Notes: generated by a model not told the origin, from the sequence alone. Numbered from the stretch's first letter, positions 18,033 through 27,900 are shown. The stretch: 64,000 bases of DNA from an uncultured Alteromonadaceae bacterium (GCA_947501935.1 CANMXU010000022.1:22327-86326); one strand, 5' to 3'. A program made the numbers and translations.

Positions 18033-18908
18033 TTACGGTAATTTATAGTCTGGCTTAGGTAAATCAAAACATGCCGACATACTGGCTGCATACCTTGTTT
18101 GAAAAGGTATTGGGTCTATTTCCAAACCTTTAAGCATTTCAGCATAAGTGCCAGAGCCTAATTTAAGGGCAACTTCATTGCTTTTAACCTGACTATTCCA
18201 CAAACGATTTAAGTTTTTATTTATTGTAAAACTTGCTTTAAAGCAGGTTTCGCTTTGTATTATTTTGCTGTTACGTATTGAATAAAGATTAGATTTAACA
18301 TCAAAAAAACGAGTTTTACCTGTTGTTGGAATTTTTAATTCAAAATAGCGGTTACCTTTATTATCCGTTGCTTGAGTTGTACTGACGTTATTGGCTACGT
18401 TTATATCAATATCATCAACGACCTTAGGCAACCCCCAAATTTTCTCTCCTCTAATTTGATTTTCTAAACTGGTTACTGGCATATGAAAAACATGATAGCC
18501 AAAACGTGAAAAATGCTTTTCCATAAGTATTGGCAATAACGGCAGATTAAAGCTCGGTTTTATCTGCATAGGAATAGTCATTGCTATTTCGTTGTAGGGC
18601 GCAACGCCAAGTACATTTTTATATTCATAACAAGAAAACGTCACCAAGGCTTTATTACCAGGCATTTTCACCGGTACCATGTCGTTACTTGGTAACAGTT
18701 GTTGAGCCTTTTCATAGCTACATAAAAATATGCCAATAGCGCAGCTGGCATTGCCATAAAAAGTAGGGAATAAGTAATTCTTTGAAATTTCAGCTGTTAG
18801 TTGAAGCGGTTTAGCTGCAGGTCGCAAGGTAAACTGGCTAAAGAAATTGTCTTTAAACTCGCTACTATTATTAAGTAACTCAGGAGATATCAGGTTATTC
18901 GCTTTCAT
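18033..18908 (-). CDS. Acetoacetate decarboxylase-like (ADC superfamily) protein
   Basis: The 291-aa product matches the acetoacetate decarboxylase superfamily: VLGVAPYNEIAMTIPMQI (about 100-117) and GEKIWGLPKVVDDIDI (about 153-168) correspond to the conserved cores GxxPYxE and GEExWGFPK. Many members lack decarboxylase activity and act on other keto acids or pigments, so the substrate is unknown. No signal peptide. It is convergent with greA and stands apart from the housekeeping order. Confidence 0.75.
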   Translation of the reverse strand: MKANNLISPELLNNSSEFKDNFFSQFTLRPAAKPLQLTAEISKNYLFPTFYGNASCAIGIFLCSYEKAQQLLPSNDMVPVKMPGNKALVTFSCYEYKNVLGVAPYNEIAMTIPMQIKPSFNLPLLPILMEKHFSRFGYHVFHMPVTSLENQIRGEKIWGLPKVVDDIDINVANNVSTTQATDNKGNRYFELKIPTTGKTRFFDVKSNLYSIRNSKIIQSETCFKASFTINKNLNRLWNSQVKSNEVALKLGSGTYAEMLKGLEIDPIPFQTRYAASMSACFDLPKPDYKLP

Positions 18909-19190
18909 AAGGCTCTATTTTTATATATTTAGTTTACAAGCTACAGATTAAACCCTTAAAAGAATATAGTAAAAATAGCCCAATCTTCATTTACTCTTTT
19001 TACTGTGTTCATATTAAATGTTTGATTAAGCTATGGGGAGCTTGAAATTCTATGTCAGTAATATGTAGATAATATGCAGGTAAATAGGTGAATGAAAAGG
19101 TTAATAAAAGTTAGCCAATACTTTGTATTGTCACACAACTGTCAAAAAACTTAAATAAACTAGTTTCAAATATCTAAGCTTCTTACGTGT

Positions 19191-20957
19191 ATGAACATTA
19201 AAAGTCACCTTAAAAGTATTATCGAAAATGAAGAGCTTTCAGCACTATTTCAGCCGATTTATTCAACCACATTTGAAAATGCCTATGGTTTTGAAGCTTT
19301 AATTAGAGGGCCGTCCAATAGCCCGCTACATAATCCTACGGCATTATTTGATGCGGCATTAACTTATGGTTTGTTGTCTGAGCTTGAATTGGTGTGTCGT
19401 AAAATTTCTATTGCTCGTTTTGTTGAACTCAAACTCCCTGGTCGATTATTTCTAAATGTTAGCCCTAAAGTGCTATTACAGTCTGATCATAGTCAAGGCG
19501 TTACTATTTCTTATTTGAAAAAATTTGGTTTATCGCCGAGTCGAGTGGTGATTGAACTGAGTGAAAAGTACCCGATAGATGCTCCGCAATTATTAAAAAA
19601 TGCACTAATATATTATCGTAATTTAGGTTTTACCATCGCGGTAGACGATTTAGGGGCAGGGTATGCTGGGCTGAAATTGTGGTTAGAAGTAGCACCTGAT
19701 TTTGTAAAAATTGACCGTTATTTTATTAATCAATGCGATCAAGACCCAGTAAAACGAGAGTTTATAAAAAGCATTTTAAGCTTAGGGCAAAATATTAATG
19801 CCAAGGTTATTGCTGAAGGTATTGAAACTTCAGATGAATTTAATTGTTTGAATGATTTAGGGGTTAACCTATATCAAGGTTATTTATTTGCACGACCAGA
19901 GCCTTTTCCTGTTCAAGAATTACCAAGAATTTTGCAATATCAACAAAACCTAACTAAGGTGCCGATTGAACTAGAGCCTGTTGCCAGTTCATTATTACAA
20001 CCAGCTAATACCATTTCACATGATGAATTAACCAAAAACGTAGTTGACTACCTTTATAAACATCCAAATGTTCACTCTATGCCAGTACTTAGGGGGCGTG
20101 AGCCAGTGGGTATGGTATTAAGAGATTTATTGCTCGAGCTCTTTTCCACCCCTTATGGACGGGCATTGAATGAGCAAAAACTAATTAGTGAAACCATGGT
20201 TACAAACCAGGTTATTGTTGATGCAAACACACCGCTTAGCGATGTTGCTACTATGGTAACCTCTGAGCATGACGATAAAATGCAATGGCACTTTATCGTT
20301 ACTGACCAAAATAACTATATTGGCATTGCTTCAGTACGCGACTTACTACGACAATTAACCAAGCAACAAATTCAACATGCTCGTTATGCAAACCCGCTTA
20401 CCTTGTTGCCAGGTAATGTACCCATTTATCGTCATGTTGATGAATTACTCGCCTCTAAAACGCCATTTAGATTTGCTTACTTCGATTTAAATAACTTCAA
20501 ACCCTACAATGATATTTATGGCTACGCAAAAGGAGATCAAGTTATTAAGTTAGTAGCAGCCACTATTCAGCGCCACTGTACGAAATATGATTTTATTGGC
20601 CATATTGGCGGTGACGATTTTGTTGCTGTTTTTCAAAATGAGCAATGGCTTAAACGCTGCGAAGCAATAATTAAAGATTTTGACCAACATATAAAGAACT
20701 TTTATGAACAAGAACATCTTGATGTTGGCGGTATATATAGCCAATCTCGTGATGGCCAACGAAAATTTTATGCATTACTAGGACTGGCTATAGGAGTTGT
20801 AGAGCCAAATAGCTTACAATGTACAAACCATCATGAAGTTGCTGAAGTTGCCGCGCTGGCGAAAAAGCAAGCCAAGTTGAACGAGCATTCGAGTGTATTT
20901 GTTTGTCAGCGTAAGGGGAAAAGTCTACATTTTCAGCTCGAGGCTATTGCTATGTAA
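19191..20957 (+). CDS. EAL-CBS-GGDEF protein: c-di-GMP phosphodiesterase with degenerate cyclase domain
   Basis: Cytoplasmic c-di-GMP enzyme of 588 aa without membrane segments. The EAL domain (about 1-250) keeps its catalytic set: FEALIRG (EAL at 35-37), FLNVSP, IELSE, DDLGAG, VKIDR and AEGIET. A tandem CBS pair (about 255-395) follows and may bind adenine nucleotides. The C-terminal GGDEF domain (about 405-585) has GGDDF (473-477) in place of GG[DE]EF, and the inhibitory RxxD site reads TKYD. The cyclase half is therefore probably inactive or a GTP sensor, and net activity should be c-di-GMP breakdown. No strong ribosome binding site precedes ATG 19191. Confidence 0.9.
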   Translation: MNIKSHLKSIIENEELSALFQPIYSTTFENAYGFEALIRGPSNSPLHNPTALFDAALTYGLLSELELVCRKISIARFVELKLPGRLFLNVSPKVLLQSDHSQGVTISYLKKFGLSPSRVVIELSEKYPIDAPQLLKNALIYYRNLGFTIAVDDLGAGYAGLKLWLEVAPDFVKIDRYFINQCDQDPVKREFIKSILSLGQNINAKVIAEGIETSDEFNCLNDLGVNLYQGYLFARPEPFPVQELPRILQYQQNLTKVPIELEPVASSLLQPANTISHDELTKNVVDYLYKHPNVHSMPVLRGREPVGMVLRDLLLELFSTPYGRALNEQKLISETMVTNQVIVDANTPLSDVATMVTSEHDDKMQWHFIVTDQNNYIGIASVRDLLRQLTKQQIQHARYANPLTLLPGNVPIYRHVDELLASKTPFRFAYFDLNNFKPYNDIYGYAKGDQVIKLVAATIQRHCTKYDFIGHIGGDDFVAVFQNEQWLKRCEAIIKDFDQHIKNFYEQEHLDVGGIYSQSRDGQRKFYALLGLAIGVVEPNSLQCTNHHEVAEVAALAKKQAKLNEHSSVFVCQRKGKSLHFQLEAIAM

Positions 20958-21100
20958 CAATTCGATATGTGTAATATGAACTTAGTTTAAGCTGTTTTTA
21001 GCAGATTTATAGATTAATTAGTTAGATGGCTAGTTTGAAAAATAACTATTAGAGAAACAAGGAATAAACCAAGGTATGGTTTATTAGCGAGCGGTAATAA

Positions 21101-21126
21101 AAAAGCCGCTTAAAATAGCGGCTTTT
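21101..21126. terminator. Terminator downstream of yhbY (bidirectional)
   Basis: AAAAGCCGCT (21101-21110), TAAAAT loop, AGCGGCTTTT (21117-21126). It lies between the convergent EAL gene and yhbY and can work on both strands. Confidence 0.88.
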
Positions 21127-21130
21127 AAAT

Positions 21131-21433
21131 TTAAAGTTTTGGGATGTGAATTTTCTTTTCTGCTGATTGACGATATACAACAAGTACTTTACCTATTTGC
21201 TGCACTTTAGTTGAGTTCGTTTCACGGCAAATGGCTTCAACAATTAAGCCCTTAGTTTCGCGATCGTCAGTTGGAATTTTCACTTTAATTAATTCATGGT
21301 GGTTTAACGCATAATCAATTTCTGCAACAACGGCTTCTGTTAAGCCATTATTACCAAGTAAAACTACCGGTTTTAGCGAGTGTGCCAGCCCTTTTAAATG
21401 CTGAATTTGTTTTTTATTTGGGATCATTAACAA
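21131..21433 (-). CDS. yhbY: YhbY-type CRM-domain RNA-binding protein
   Basis: Small ribosome-assembly protein that associates with pre-50S particles. About 98-100 aa (start Met1 or Met3, MIPNKKQIQHLKG). It has the CRM-domain GxxG loop as GNNGLT and the segment HHELIKVKIP; the order helix-strand-GNNG-helix-strand matches the family. It is divergent from rlmE, the usual arrangement in gammaproteobacteria. Confidence 0.92.
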   Translation of the reverse strand: MLMIPNKKQIQHLKGLAHSLKPVVLLGNNGLTEAVVAEIDYALNHHELIKVKIPTDDRETKGLIVEAICRETNSTKVQQIGKVLVVYRQSAEKKIHIPKL

Positions 21434-21614
21434 TTTTCGTTACAAGTTAGCTTGAATTAAGAGTATTTTACCTCCATCTAGTTTGTAATACTACCAACGT
21501 TTAAATATCGGCTGTTTCATTTTGTATAAATAAACTCCAATATTTAATAAAACCCAATGATAAGTGAAGAATCTTTACTTTTTCATTAAAGTTAACCGTA
21601 ACTAAGCTATCTTA

Positions 21615-22244
21615 ATGAGTAATAAACAAAAAACAGCGAGTAGTACTCGGTGGATGCAAGAACATTTCAACGATGAATATGTTAAAAAAGCCCAACGTTT
21701 AGGCTTACGCTCGCGAGCGGTATTTAAAATTGAAGAAATTAATAACAAAGACAAATTAATTAGACCGGGCATGAAAGTGGTTGACTTAGGTGCCGCGCCT
21801 GGTGGCTGGTCTGAATACGCAGTTAAAGCTGTTGGTGATAAAGGACAAGTGGTTGCCTGTGACATATTACCGATGGATGCTATTGCTGGCGTTGATTTTC
21901 TTGAAGGAGACTTTAGAGAAGAAGCGGTACTGGATGCTTTATTAACCCGTATTAATGGTAAAAACATTGATGTGGTGATGTCTGACATGGCCGCTAATAT
22001 GACTGGCAATGAAAGCGCAGATTCTGCCAGAAGCATGTATTTAGTCGAGTTAGCGCTTGATATGTGTAAAGAAGTTTTAAAGAAAGACGGTGCCTTTGTG
22101 GTGAAAGTTTTCCAAGGAGCCGGGTTTGAACAGTTTATGAAAGACGTGCGATCTGCTTTTAAAGTAGTCAAAACACGTAAACCAGAGTCGTCTAGAGCAA
22201 GGTCACGCGAAGTTTATCTGGTGGCGACCGGCTTTAAATTGTAG
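21615..22244 (+). CDS. rlmE: 23S rRNA (uridine2552-2'-O)-methyltransferase
   Basis: Methylates U2552 of 23S rRNA late in 50S assembly using S-adenosylmethionine. It has 209 aa, the same length as E. coli RrmJ, and the catalytic residues fall at identical positions: Lys38, Asp124, Lys164, Glu199. The SAM-binding motif is VVDLGAAPGGWSEYA (55-69). ftsH follows 68 nt later. Confidence 0.97.
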   Translation: MSNKQKTASSTRWMQEHFNDEYVKKAQRLGLRSRAVFKIEEINNKDKLIRPGMKVVDLGAAPGGWSEYAVKAVGDKGQVVACDILPMDAIAGVDFLEGDFREEAVLDALLTRINGKNIDVVMSDMAANMTGNESADSARSMYLVELALDMCKEVLKKDGAFVVKVFQGAGFEQFMKDVRSAFKVVKTRKPESSRARSREVYLVATGFKL

Positions 22245-22312
22245 TAAATTACATTTAGTGAAAGAAAGTTAATGGCTTTTCCCATTTTATTAAACAGCAT
22301 GAGGTTGTTAAG

Positions 22313-24250
22313 TTGAGCGATATGGCAAAAAATCTTATTTTATGGTTGGTTATTGCAGTTGTACTAATGTCAGTTTTTCAGAGTTTTACTCCGAGTGGCG
22401 GCAATGAGCAGCAATTAGATTACACCAAATTTGTACAGGATGTACGTCAAGGCAGAATTTCAGAAGCTACGGTAGATCGTAACGGCGTAATTACTGGTCT
22501 TAAGCGTGGCGGCGAAAAGTTTGTGGCCGTAATTCCAGGTGGCTATGACAGAGACCTAATTAACGATTTAGTTAAAAGCGGTGTGATCGCTAGTGGAGAA
22601 TTGCCTGAAGAGCAAAGCTTACTTACTTCTATTTTCATCTCTTGGTTCCCGATGATTTTACTTATTGGTGTATGGATATTCTTCATGCGTCAAATGCAAG
22701 GCGGTGGCGGCAAAGGCGCTATGTCTTTTGGTAAATCTAAAGCACGCTTATTAAGTGATGATCAAATTAAAACTACTTTTTCTGATGTTGCAGGTTGTGA
22801 CGAAGCTAAAGAAGAAGTATCAGAACTTGTTGACTACTTAAAAGATCCGAGTAAATTTCAAAAATTAGGTGGCCGCATTCCTTCTGGTGTTTTACTGGTA
22901 GGTCAGCCAGGTACAGGTAAAACCTTATTAGCTAAAGCCATTGCCGGTGAAGCAAAAGTGCCATTTTTCACAATTTCTGGTTCTGATTTTGTAGAAATGT
23001 TTGTTGGTGTTGGTGCATCTCGTGTACGTGACATGTTTGAACAAGCGAAAAAGTCAGCTCCTTGTATTATCTTTATTGATGAAATTGACGCGGTAGGTCG
23101 CCAACGTGGCGCAGGTATGGGCGGCGGACACGACGAACGTGAACAAACCCTTAACCAAATGCTCGTTGAAATGGATGGTTTTGAAGGTAATGAAGGTGTA
23201 ATTGTAATTGCAGCAACTAACCGTCCAGACGTACTAGACCCAGCATTACTTCGTCCTGGTCGCTTTGACCGTCAAGTAACGGTAGGTTTACCGGATATTC
23301 GTGGTCGTGAGCAAATTCTTAAAGTGCATATGCGCAAAGTTCCACTAGGTGAAGATGTTAAAGCGTCAGTTATTGCGCGAGGCACACCAGGAATGTCAGG
23401 TGCTGACCTAGCTAACTTAGTCAATGAAGCGGCATTATTTGCTGCACGTTCGGCTCGTCGCACTGTATCGATGGATGAGTTCGAAAAAGCGAAAGATAAA
23501 ATTTTAATGGGCGCTGAACGTCGTTCAATGGTAATGAGCGAAGAAGAAAAAGCCATGACTGCTTATCATGAAGCTGGTCACGCTATTGTTGGTCGCTTAG
23601 TGCCAGATCATGATCCTGTTTATAAGGTGAGTATTATTCCTCGTGGTCGTGCCTTAGGTGTAACCATGTATTTACCTGAGCAAGACCGATTCAGTCATAG
23701 TAAACAACATTTAGAAAGTAATATTTCATCACTTTATGGTGGCCGTATTGCCGAAGAGATGATTTACGGTTTCGAAAAAGTTTCAACCGGTGCATCAAAT
23801 GATATTGAACGTGCTACACAACTTGCACGTAAAATGGTAACTCAGTGGGGCTTCTCACAAAAATTGGGACCAATGTTATTTGCTGAAGAAGAAGGTGAAG
23901 TGTTCTTAGGCCGTACTTCCTCTAAATCGTTGAATATGTCTGATGAAACAGCACAAGCTATTGATCTTGAAATCAAAGCCTTTGTTGACCGTAATTATCA
24001 ACGTGCAGAAAAAATATTAGATGAAAACCGTGATATTTTAGAGTCAATGAAAGACGCGTTAATGCATTATGAAACCATTGATGCTAGACAAATTGATGAC
24101 TTAATGGCACGTCGCGAAGTTCGTGCCCCAATGGCAGAGTGGGATAATCATTCAGATTCTAATGAGCCGCCTAAATCAGCAAGTAAAACTGATGCTGCGC
24201 CAAAAGATGAGCCTGACTTGAACACACCTACAGATATACCGGCAAAATAG
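22313..24250 (+). CDS. ftsH: ATP-dependent membrane zinc protease FtsH
   Basis: Membrane AAA+ protease that degrades unfolded membrane proteins and regulators such as LpxC and sigma32 in E. coli. GAGG at 22301-22304 fits TTG 22313 (645 aa, MSDMAKNLIL) better than ATG 22322, although ATG is possible. Two membrane segments (about 6-24 and 103-123) flank a periplasmic domain. Walker A GQPGTGKT is at 197-204, the Walker B segment IIFIDEIDAVG follows, the second region of homology has ATNRPDVLDPALLRPGRFD, and the zinc site HEAGH is at 419-423. Confidence 0.98.
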   Translation: MSDMAKNLILWLVIAVVLMSVFQSFTPSGGNEQQLDYTKFVQDVRQGRISEATVDRNGVITGLKRGGEKFVAVIPGGYDRDLINDLVKSGVIASGELPEEQSLLTSIFISWFPMILLIGVWIFFMRQMQGGGGKGAMSFGKSKARLLSDDQIKTTFSDVAGCDEAKEEVSELVDYLKDPSKFQKLGGRIPSGVLLVGQPGTGKTLLAKAIAGEAKVPFFTISGSDFVEMFVGVGASRVRDMFEQAKKSAPCIIFIDEIDAVGRQRGAGMGGGHDEREQTLNQMLVEMDGFEGNEGVIVIAATNRPDVLDPALLRPGRFDRQVTVGLPDIRGREQILKVHMRKVPLGEDVKASVIARGTPGMSGADLANLVNEAALFAARSARRTVSMDEFEKAKDKILMGAERRSMVMSEEEKAMTAYHEAGHAIVGRLVPDHDPVYKVSIIPRGRALGVTMYLPEQDRFSHSKQHLESNISSLYGGRIAEEMIYGFEKVSTGASNDIERATQLARKMVTQWGFSQKLGPMLFAEEEGEVFLGRTSSKSLNMSDETAQAIDLEIKAFVDRNYQRAEKILDENRDILESMKDALMHYETIDARQIDDLMARREVRAPMAEWDNHSDSNEPPKSASKTDAAPKDEPDLNTPTDIPAK

Positions 24251-24267
24251 TTATATCCGTTTTATTT

Positions 24268-24290
24268 AGCCCCGAACTATCGGGGCTTTC
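24268..24290 (+). terminator. Terminator/attenuator between ftsH and folP
   Basis: AGCCCCG (24268-24274), AACTAT loop, CGGGGCT (24281-24287), then TTTCGTTT. It probably reduces read-through into folP. Confidence 0.8.
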
Positions 24291-24311
24291 GTTTATCTAT
24301 TTCGCTATAAA

Positions 24312-25157
24312 ATGAGTAACACTTTGCCTGTAACCACTTTAAAACTTGTTGATGTTTTATCTTCAAATACGCCTAGCGTAATGGGGATTTTAAACATGAC
24401 CCCAGATTCATTTTCAGATGGCGGTAAGTTTAATCAGCAAAACCAAGCGCTTGTGCAAGTTGAACGTATGATCGCTGATGGCGCTAAAATCATTGATATT
24501 GGCGGCGAGTCGACTCGCCCTGGTGCAAAAGATGTTTCATTAAATGATGAACTTGCTCGCGTTATCCCAGTGTTAACGGCTATTAAGTCACGCTTTGATG
24601 TTTTAGTTTCTATCGATACCAGCAAATCAGAGGTTATGGGCGAAGCTATTGCACAAGGCGCAGATATTATAAATGATGTGCGTGCCTTGCAAGGCGAGGG
24701 CTGTATCAGCGCTGTCGCTAACTCGTCAGTGCATGTGTGCTTAATGCATATGCAAGGTCAACCACGCACCATGCAAAATAATCCCCAATATAAAAACTTA
24801 ATTGAAGATATTAAAGACTTTTTCATTGAGCGTATAAAAGCTTGCCAAGCAAAAGGTATTAGCTCGCAACGTTTGATTCTCGATCCCGGCTTTGGCTTTG
24901 GCAAAACGCTGGAGCAAAATTATAAATTACTAGCAAAGCTTAGTGAATTCGAGTCGTTAAATTTGCCAATATTAGCGGGATTATCAAGAAAATCGATGAT
25001 CGGCAACTTACTCAACCGAGAAGTTGACCAACGTTTAGCGGGGAGCTTAGCAACCGCAATTATCGCAGCCCAGCAAGGGGCAAAAATTATTCGTGTTCAC
25101 GACGTAAAAGAAACCGTGGACGCATTAACTGTTTTACAAGCCGTTTCAGCTGCTTAA
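24312..25157 (+). CDS. folP: Dihydropteroate synthase
   Basis: Condenses p-aminobenzoate with hydroxymethyl-dihydropterin pyrophosphate in folate synthesis; the sulfonamide target. The 281-aa TIM-barrel protein shows MGILNMTPDSFSDGG (about 24-38), IDIGGESTRPGA (about 61-72) and LDPGFGFGKT (about 194-203). It is followed 41 nt later by glmM, the canonical ftsH-folP-glmM order. Confidence 0.97.
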   Translation: MSNTLPVTTLKLVDVLSSNTPSVMGILNMTPDSFSDGGKFNQQNQALVQVERMIADGAKIIDIGGESTRPGAKDVSLNDELARVIPVLTAIKSRFDVLVSIDTSKSEVMGEAIAQGADIINDVRALQGEGCISAVANSSVHVCLMHMQGQPRTMQNNPQYKNLIEDIKDFFIERIKACQAKGISSQRLILDPGFGFGKTLEQNYKLLAKLSEFESLNLPILAGLSRKSMIGNLLNREVDQRLAGSLATAIIAAQQGAKIIRVHDVKETVDALTVLQAVSAA

Positions 25158-25198
25158 TAAAGCGAAGAAAGGCTTATAACTGACAAGGGAGAAAGCTA

Positions 25199-26536
25199 AT
25201 GTCAGCAAGAAGATATTTTGGTACCGACGGTGTTCGTGGTTTAGTAGGGCAGTATCCAATTACGCCAACTTTTGTGATGAAATTAGGTTATGCCGCCGGT
25301 AAAGTGTTAGCGGCACAAGGTACTAAAAAAGTATTAATTGGCAAAGATACCCGTATTTCAGGTTACATGCTTGAATCGGCTTTAGAAGCTGGGTTTTCAG
25401 CCGCTGGTGTCGACATTGGCTTATTAGGACCAATGCCTACCCCAGGTATTGCTTATTTAACCAAAACATTTCGAGCAGAAGCCGGTATTGTCATCAGTGC
25501 TTCACATAATCCATATTATGATAATGGCATTAAATTCTTCTCTCAAGACGGTCAAAAGTTACCTGACTCGGTCGAGTTAGCTATTGAAGCTGAACTTGAT
25601 AACGACATGGGCTGTGTAGACTCAGCCGACTTAGGAAAAGCCACCCGAATAGACGATGCCGCGGGCCGTTACATCGAATTTTGTAAAGGTCAATTTCCAA
25701 GTGACTTATCACTAAATGGCTTAAAAATTGTTGTTGATTGCGCTCATGGCGCTACTTATCATATCGCACCTAGTGTCTTTAAAGAACTTGGCGCAGAAGT
25801 TATTGAATTAGCAGCGAAACCCAATGGCACGAATATTAATGACGGCTGTGGCGCCACTTCAATGGCGATGATCAGTAAAGCTGTAGTTGAGCATAATGCT
25901 GATTTAGGCATTGCTCTAGATGGTGACGGCGATCGCTTAATGATGGTTGATCACACCGGTTATGTAGTTGACGGTGATGAAGTGGTATTTGTTATCGCTT
26001 CACATGACATTACCTCTGGTCGCATGCGTGGTGGCGTTGTTGGTACACTTATGAGCAATATGGGCTTAGAATTAGCACTTGCTGATTTAGGCGTACCTTT
26101 TGCCCGTAGCAACGTTGGTGACAGATATGTAATGGAAATGCTGAAAAAGAACAATTGGCGATTAGGCGCTGAAAATTCAGGCCATGTCATCAACTTGAAC
26201 CACACCTCTACTGGCGACGGTATTGTTGCAGCTTTAAATGTATTAACCGCAGTATGTCAAAATAATAAAACCCTATTTGAACTACGCCAAGGTATGACCA
26301 AGTTACCGCAAATTTTAGTTAATGTTCGTTTTTCAGGTGATAACGACCCATTAACCACTGAGCCGGTTGGCGCAGCTGTTCATCAAGTTAACGAAACGTT
26401 AGCTGGCCGTGGCCGAGTACTCTTAAGAAAGTCAGGTACTGAACCACTTATTCGTGTGATGGTTGAAGGACCAGAGCTAGAGGAAGTTACTAACTTAGCT
26501 AATAAAATTGCTGATGCGGTAAAACTTGCCTGTTAG
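25199..26536 (+). CDS. glmM: Phosphoglucosamine mutase
   Basis: Converts glucosamine-6-phosphate to glucosamine-1-phosphate for peptidoglycan and LPS precursors. The 445-aa product has the phosphorylated Ser102 in ISASHNP, the Mg-binding loop DGDGDR (about 241-246), and the C-terminal phosphate-binding RKSGTEPLIRVMVEG. AGGGAGAAAGCT precedes ATG 25199. Confidence 0.98.
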   Translation: MSARRYFGTDGVRGLVGQYPITPTFVMKLGYAAGKVLAAQGTKKVLIGKDTRISGYMLESALEAGFSAAGVDIGLLGPMPTPGIAYLTKTFRAEAGIVISASHNPYYDNGIKFFSQDGQKLPDSVELAIEAELDNDMGCVDSADLGKATRIDDAAGRYIEFCKGQFPSDLSLNGLKIVVDCAHGATYHIAPSVFKELGAEVIELAAKPNGTNINDGCGATSMAMISKAVVEHNADLGIALDGDGDRLMMVDHTGYVVDGDEVVFVIASHDITSGRMRGGVVGTLMSNMGLELALADLGVPFARSNVGDRYVMEMLKKNNWRLGAENSGHVINLNHTSTGDGIVAALNVLTAVCQNNKTLFELRQGMTKLPQILVNVRFSGDNDPLTTEPVGAAVHQVNETLAGRGRVLLRKSGTEPLIRVMVEGPELEEVTNLANKIADAVKLAC

Positions 26537-26561
26537 TTTAAAAATGTCCCTCTTGGGTTGA

Positions 26562-26628
26562 ATATTAACCAATTGAGCAAGATATTAACCATAACACTTG
26601 TAACTTCGACAGAGGTTAGTTAATATCT
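26562..26628 (+). promoter_or_regulatory. Repeated and inverted ATATTAACC elements upstream of tpiA
   Basis: ATATTAACCA occurs at 26562-26571 and again at 26582-26591, 20 bp apart. AGATATTAAC (26580-26589) is mirrored by GTTAATATCT (26619-26628), a 10-bp inverted repeat with a 29-nt loop. The arrangement suggests a regulator site or an mRNA hairpin before tpiA; no binding protein can be named. Confidence 0.4.
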
Positions 26629-26653
26629 CGCCGCTTTGATTTAGGAAAGATAA

Positions 26654-27424
26654 ATGAAAAGAAGAGCAATCGTTGCAGCAAACTGGAAAATGAACGGTGA
26701 TACTCAGCTAGTCAGTAGTATGATCGCCGGTTTTGATGGTTTTATACCGCCAGCGAATAGCACCGTAATTCTTTGTCCAAGTTTTCCATATTTAGCACTG
26801 ATGGCCGATAAAATTCAGCAGCAGAGTTTAAATGAAAATATTAAACTTGGTGCACAAAATGTCAGTGAACATCAAAGTGGTGCGTATACCGGAGAAATTT
26901 CTGTTAACATGCTTGCCGAAATGTCGGTTAACTATGTTATTCTAGGTCATTCGGAAAGAAGAAGTATATATCAAGAAAGCAGCGTTCAAATTGCCAAGAA
27001 AGTAAGTACGGCATTGAAAGCTGGTTTTACGCCTATTTTATGTATTGGTGAAAGTGAGCAAGAGCGCCTTGAAGAACAAACCCAAGCCGTGCTTATTGAA
27101 CAACTTCAACCTGTTATTGATGAAATAGGCATTGAAAAATTTAACAATGTTGTTATTGCCTACGAACCCGTTTGGGCTATTGGTACAGGTAAAACAGCAT
27201 CGCCAGAAATGGCACAAGCAACACACGCCTTTATTCGTGAATATTTAGCGAAATCAAATGCGAGTGTTGCGAGTAAAATCTCATTATTGTACGGTGGCAG
27301 CGTAAACGCTAGCAACTGTGATGAATTATTTGCACAAACTGATATAGACGGTGGTCTTATTGGTGGTGCTGGTTTAAAAGTCGACGAATTTAAAATAATT
27401 TGTTCGGCAGCGAAAGGATCTTAA
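26654..27424 (+). CDS. tpiA: Triosephosphate isomerase
   Basis: Interconverts dihydroxyacetone phosphate and glyceraldehyde-3-phosphate. The 256-aa product has AANWKMNGD at the N-terminus (catalytic Lys), His99 in ILGHSERR, Glu171 in AYEPVWAIGTGKTAS, and LYGGSV near the end. It sits between glmM and secG; it is not next to those genes in E. coli, but the placement is known in other gammaproteobacteria. Confidence 0.98.
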   Translation: MKRRAIVAANWKMNGDTQLVSSMIAGFDGFIPPANSTVILCPSFPYLALMADKIQQQSLNENIKLGAQNVSEHQSGAYTGEISVNMLAEMSVNYVILGHSERRSIYQESSVQIAKKVSTALKAGFTPILCIGESEQERLEEQTQAVLIEQLQPVIDEIGIEKFNNVVIAYEPVWAIGTGKTASPEMAQATHAFIREYLAKSNASVASKISLLYGGSVNASNCDELFAQTDIDGGLIGGAGLKVDEFKIICSAAKGS

Positions 27425-27427
27425 AAG

Positions 27428-27817
27428 ATGTTGTATCAAGTATTAATTATTGTTTATTTAATCGTTGCTTTAGGTTTAATTGGCTTAGTGCTAATTCAAC
27501 AAGGTAAGGGCGCTGACATGGGCGCATCATTTGGTGCCGGTTCATCAGCAACTATTTTCGGTTCAAGTGGTTCAGGTAACTTCTTAACCAAGGCAACAAC
27601 TTGGTTAGCAATCGCCTTTTTCGCTATCAGCTTAGTATTAGGTAACTTAACAGCTAACCGCATTAAGCCTAACGAAGAATGGAACAACTTAGAAACACCT
27701 ACAGAGCTAACAGCTCCTGCAGTTGACTCAATTCCAAGTGAAAGCGCCGAGCCAGCTGTTAATAATAGCGACGTGCCAGCAGCCGACACTAAAACAGACA
27801 CTAACGTTCCAAACTAA
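27428..27817 (+). CDS. secG: Protein-export membrane protein SecG
   Basis: Accessory subunit of the SecYEG translocon. The 129-aa product has two membrane segments (about 2-22 and 53-73) joined by the conserved Gly-rich loop LIQQGKGADMGASFGAG, and a longer than usual acidic/Pro/Ser tail. It starts 3 nt after the tpiA stop (ATG 27428) with AAAGGATC upstream, so translation is probably coupled. tRNA-Leu follows. Confidence 0.95.
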   Translation: MLYQVLIIVYLIVALGLIGLVLIQQGKGADMGASFGAGSSATIFGSSGSGNFLTKATTWLAIAFFAISLVLGNLTANRIKPNEEWNNLETPTELTAPAVDSIPSESAEPAVNNSDVPAADTKTDTNVPN

Positions 27818-27900
27818 GTAGTCACTGAAAAGTAAGTTGTTTATTTTCCTCAAAATAAGCTAGATAACTTAGTAAAACTGATAGTATGGTTTAGTATTGC

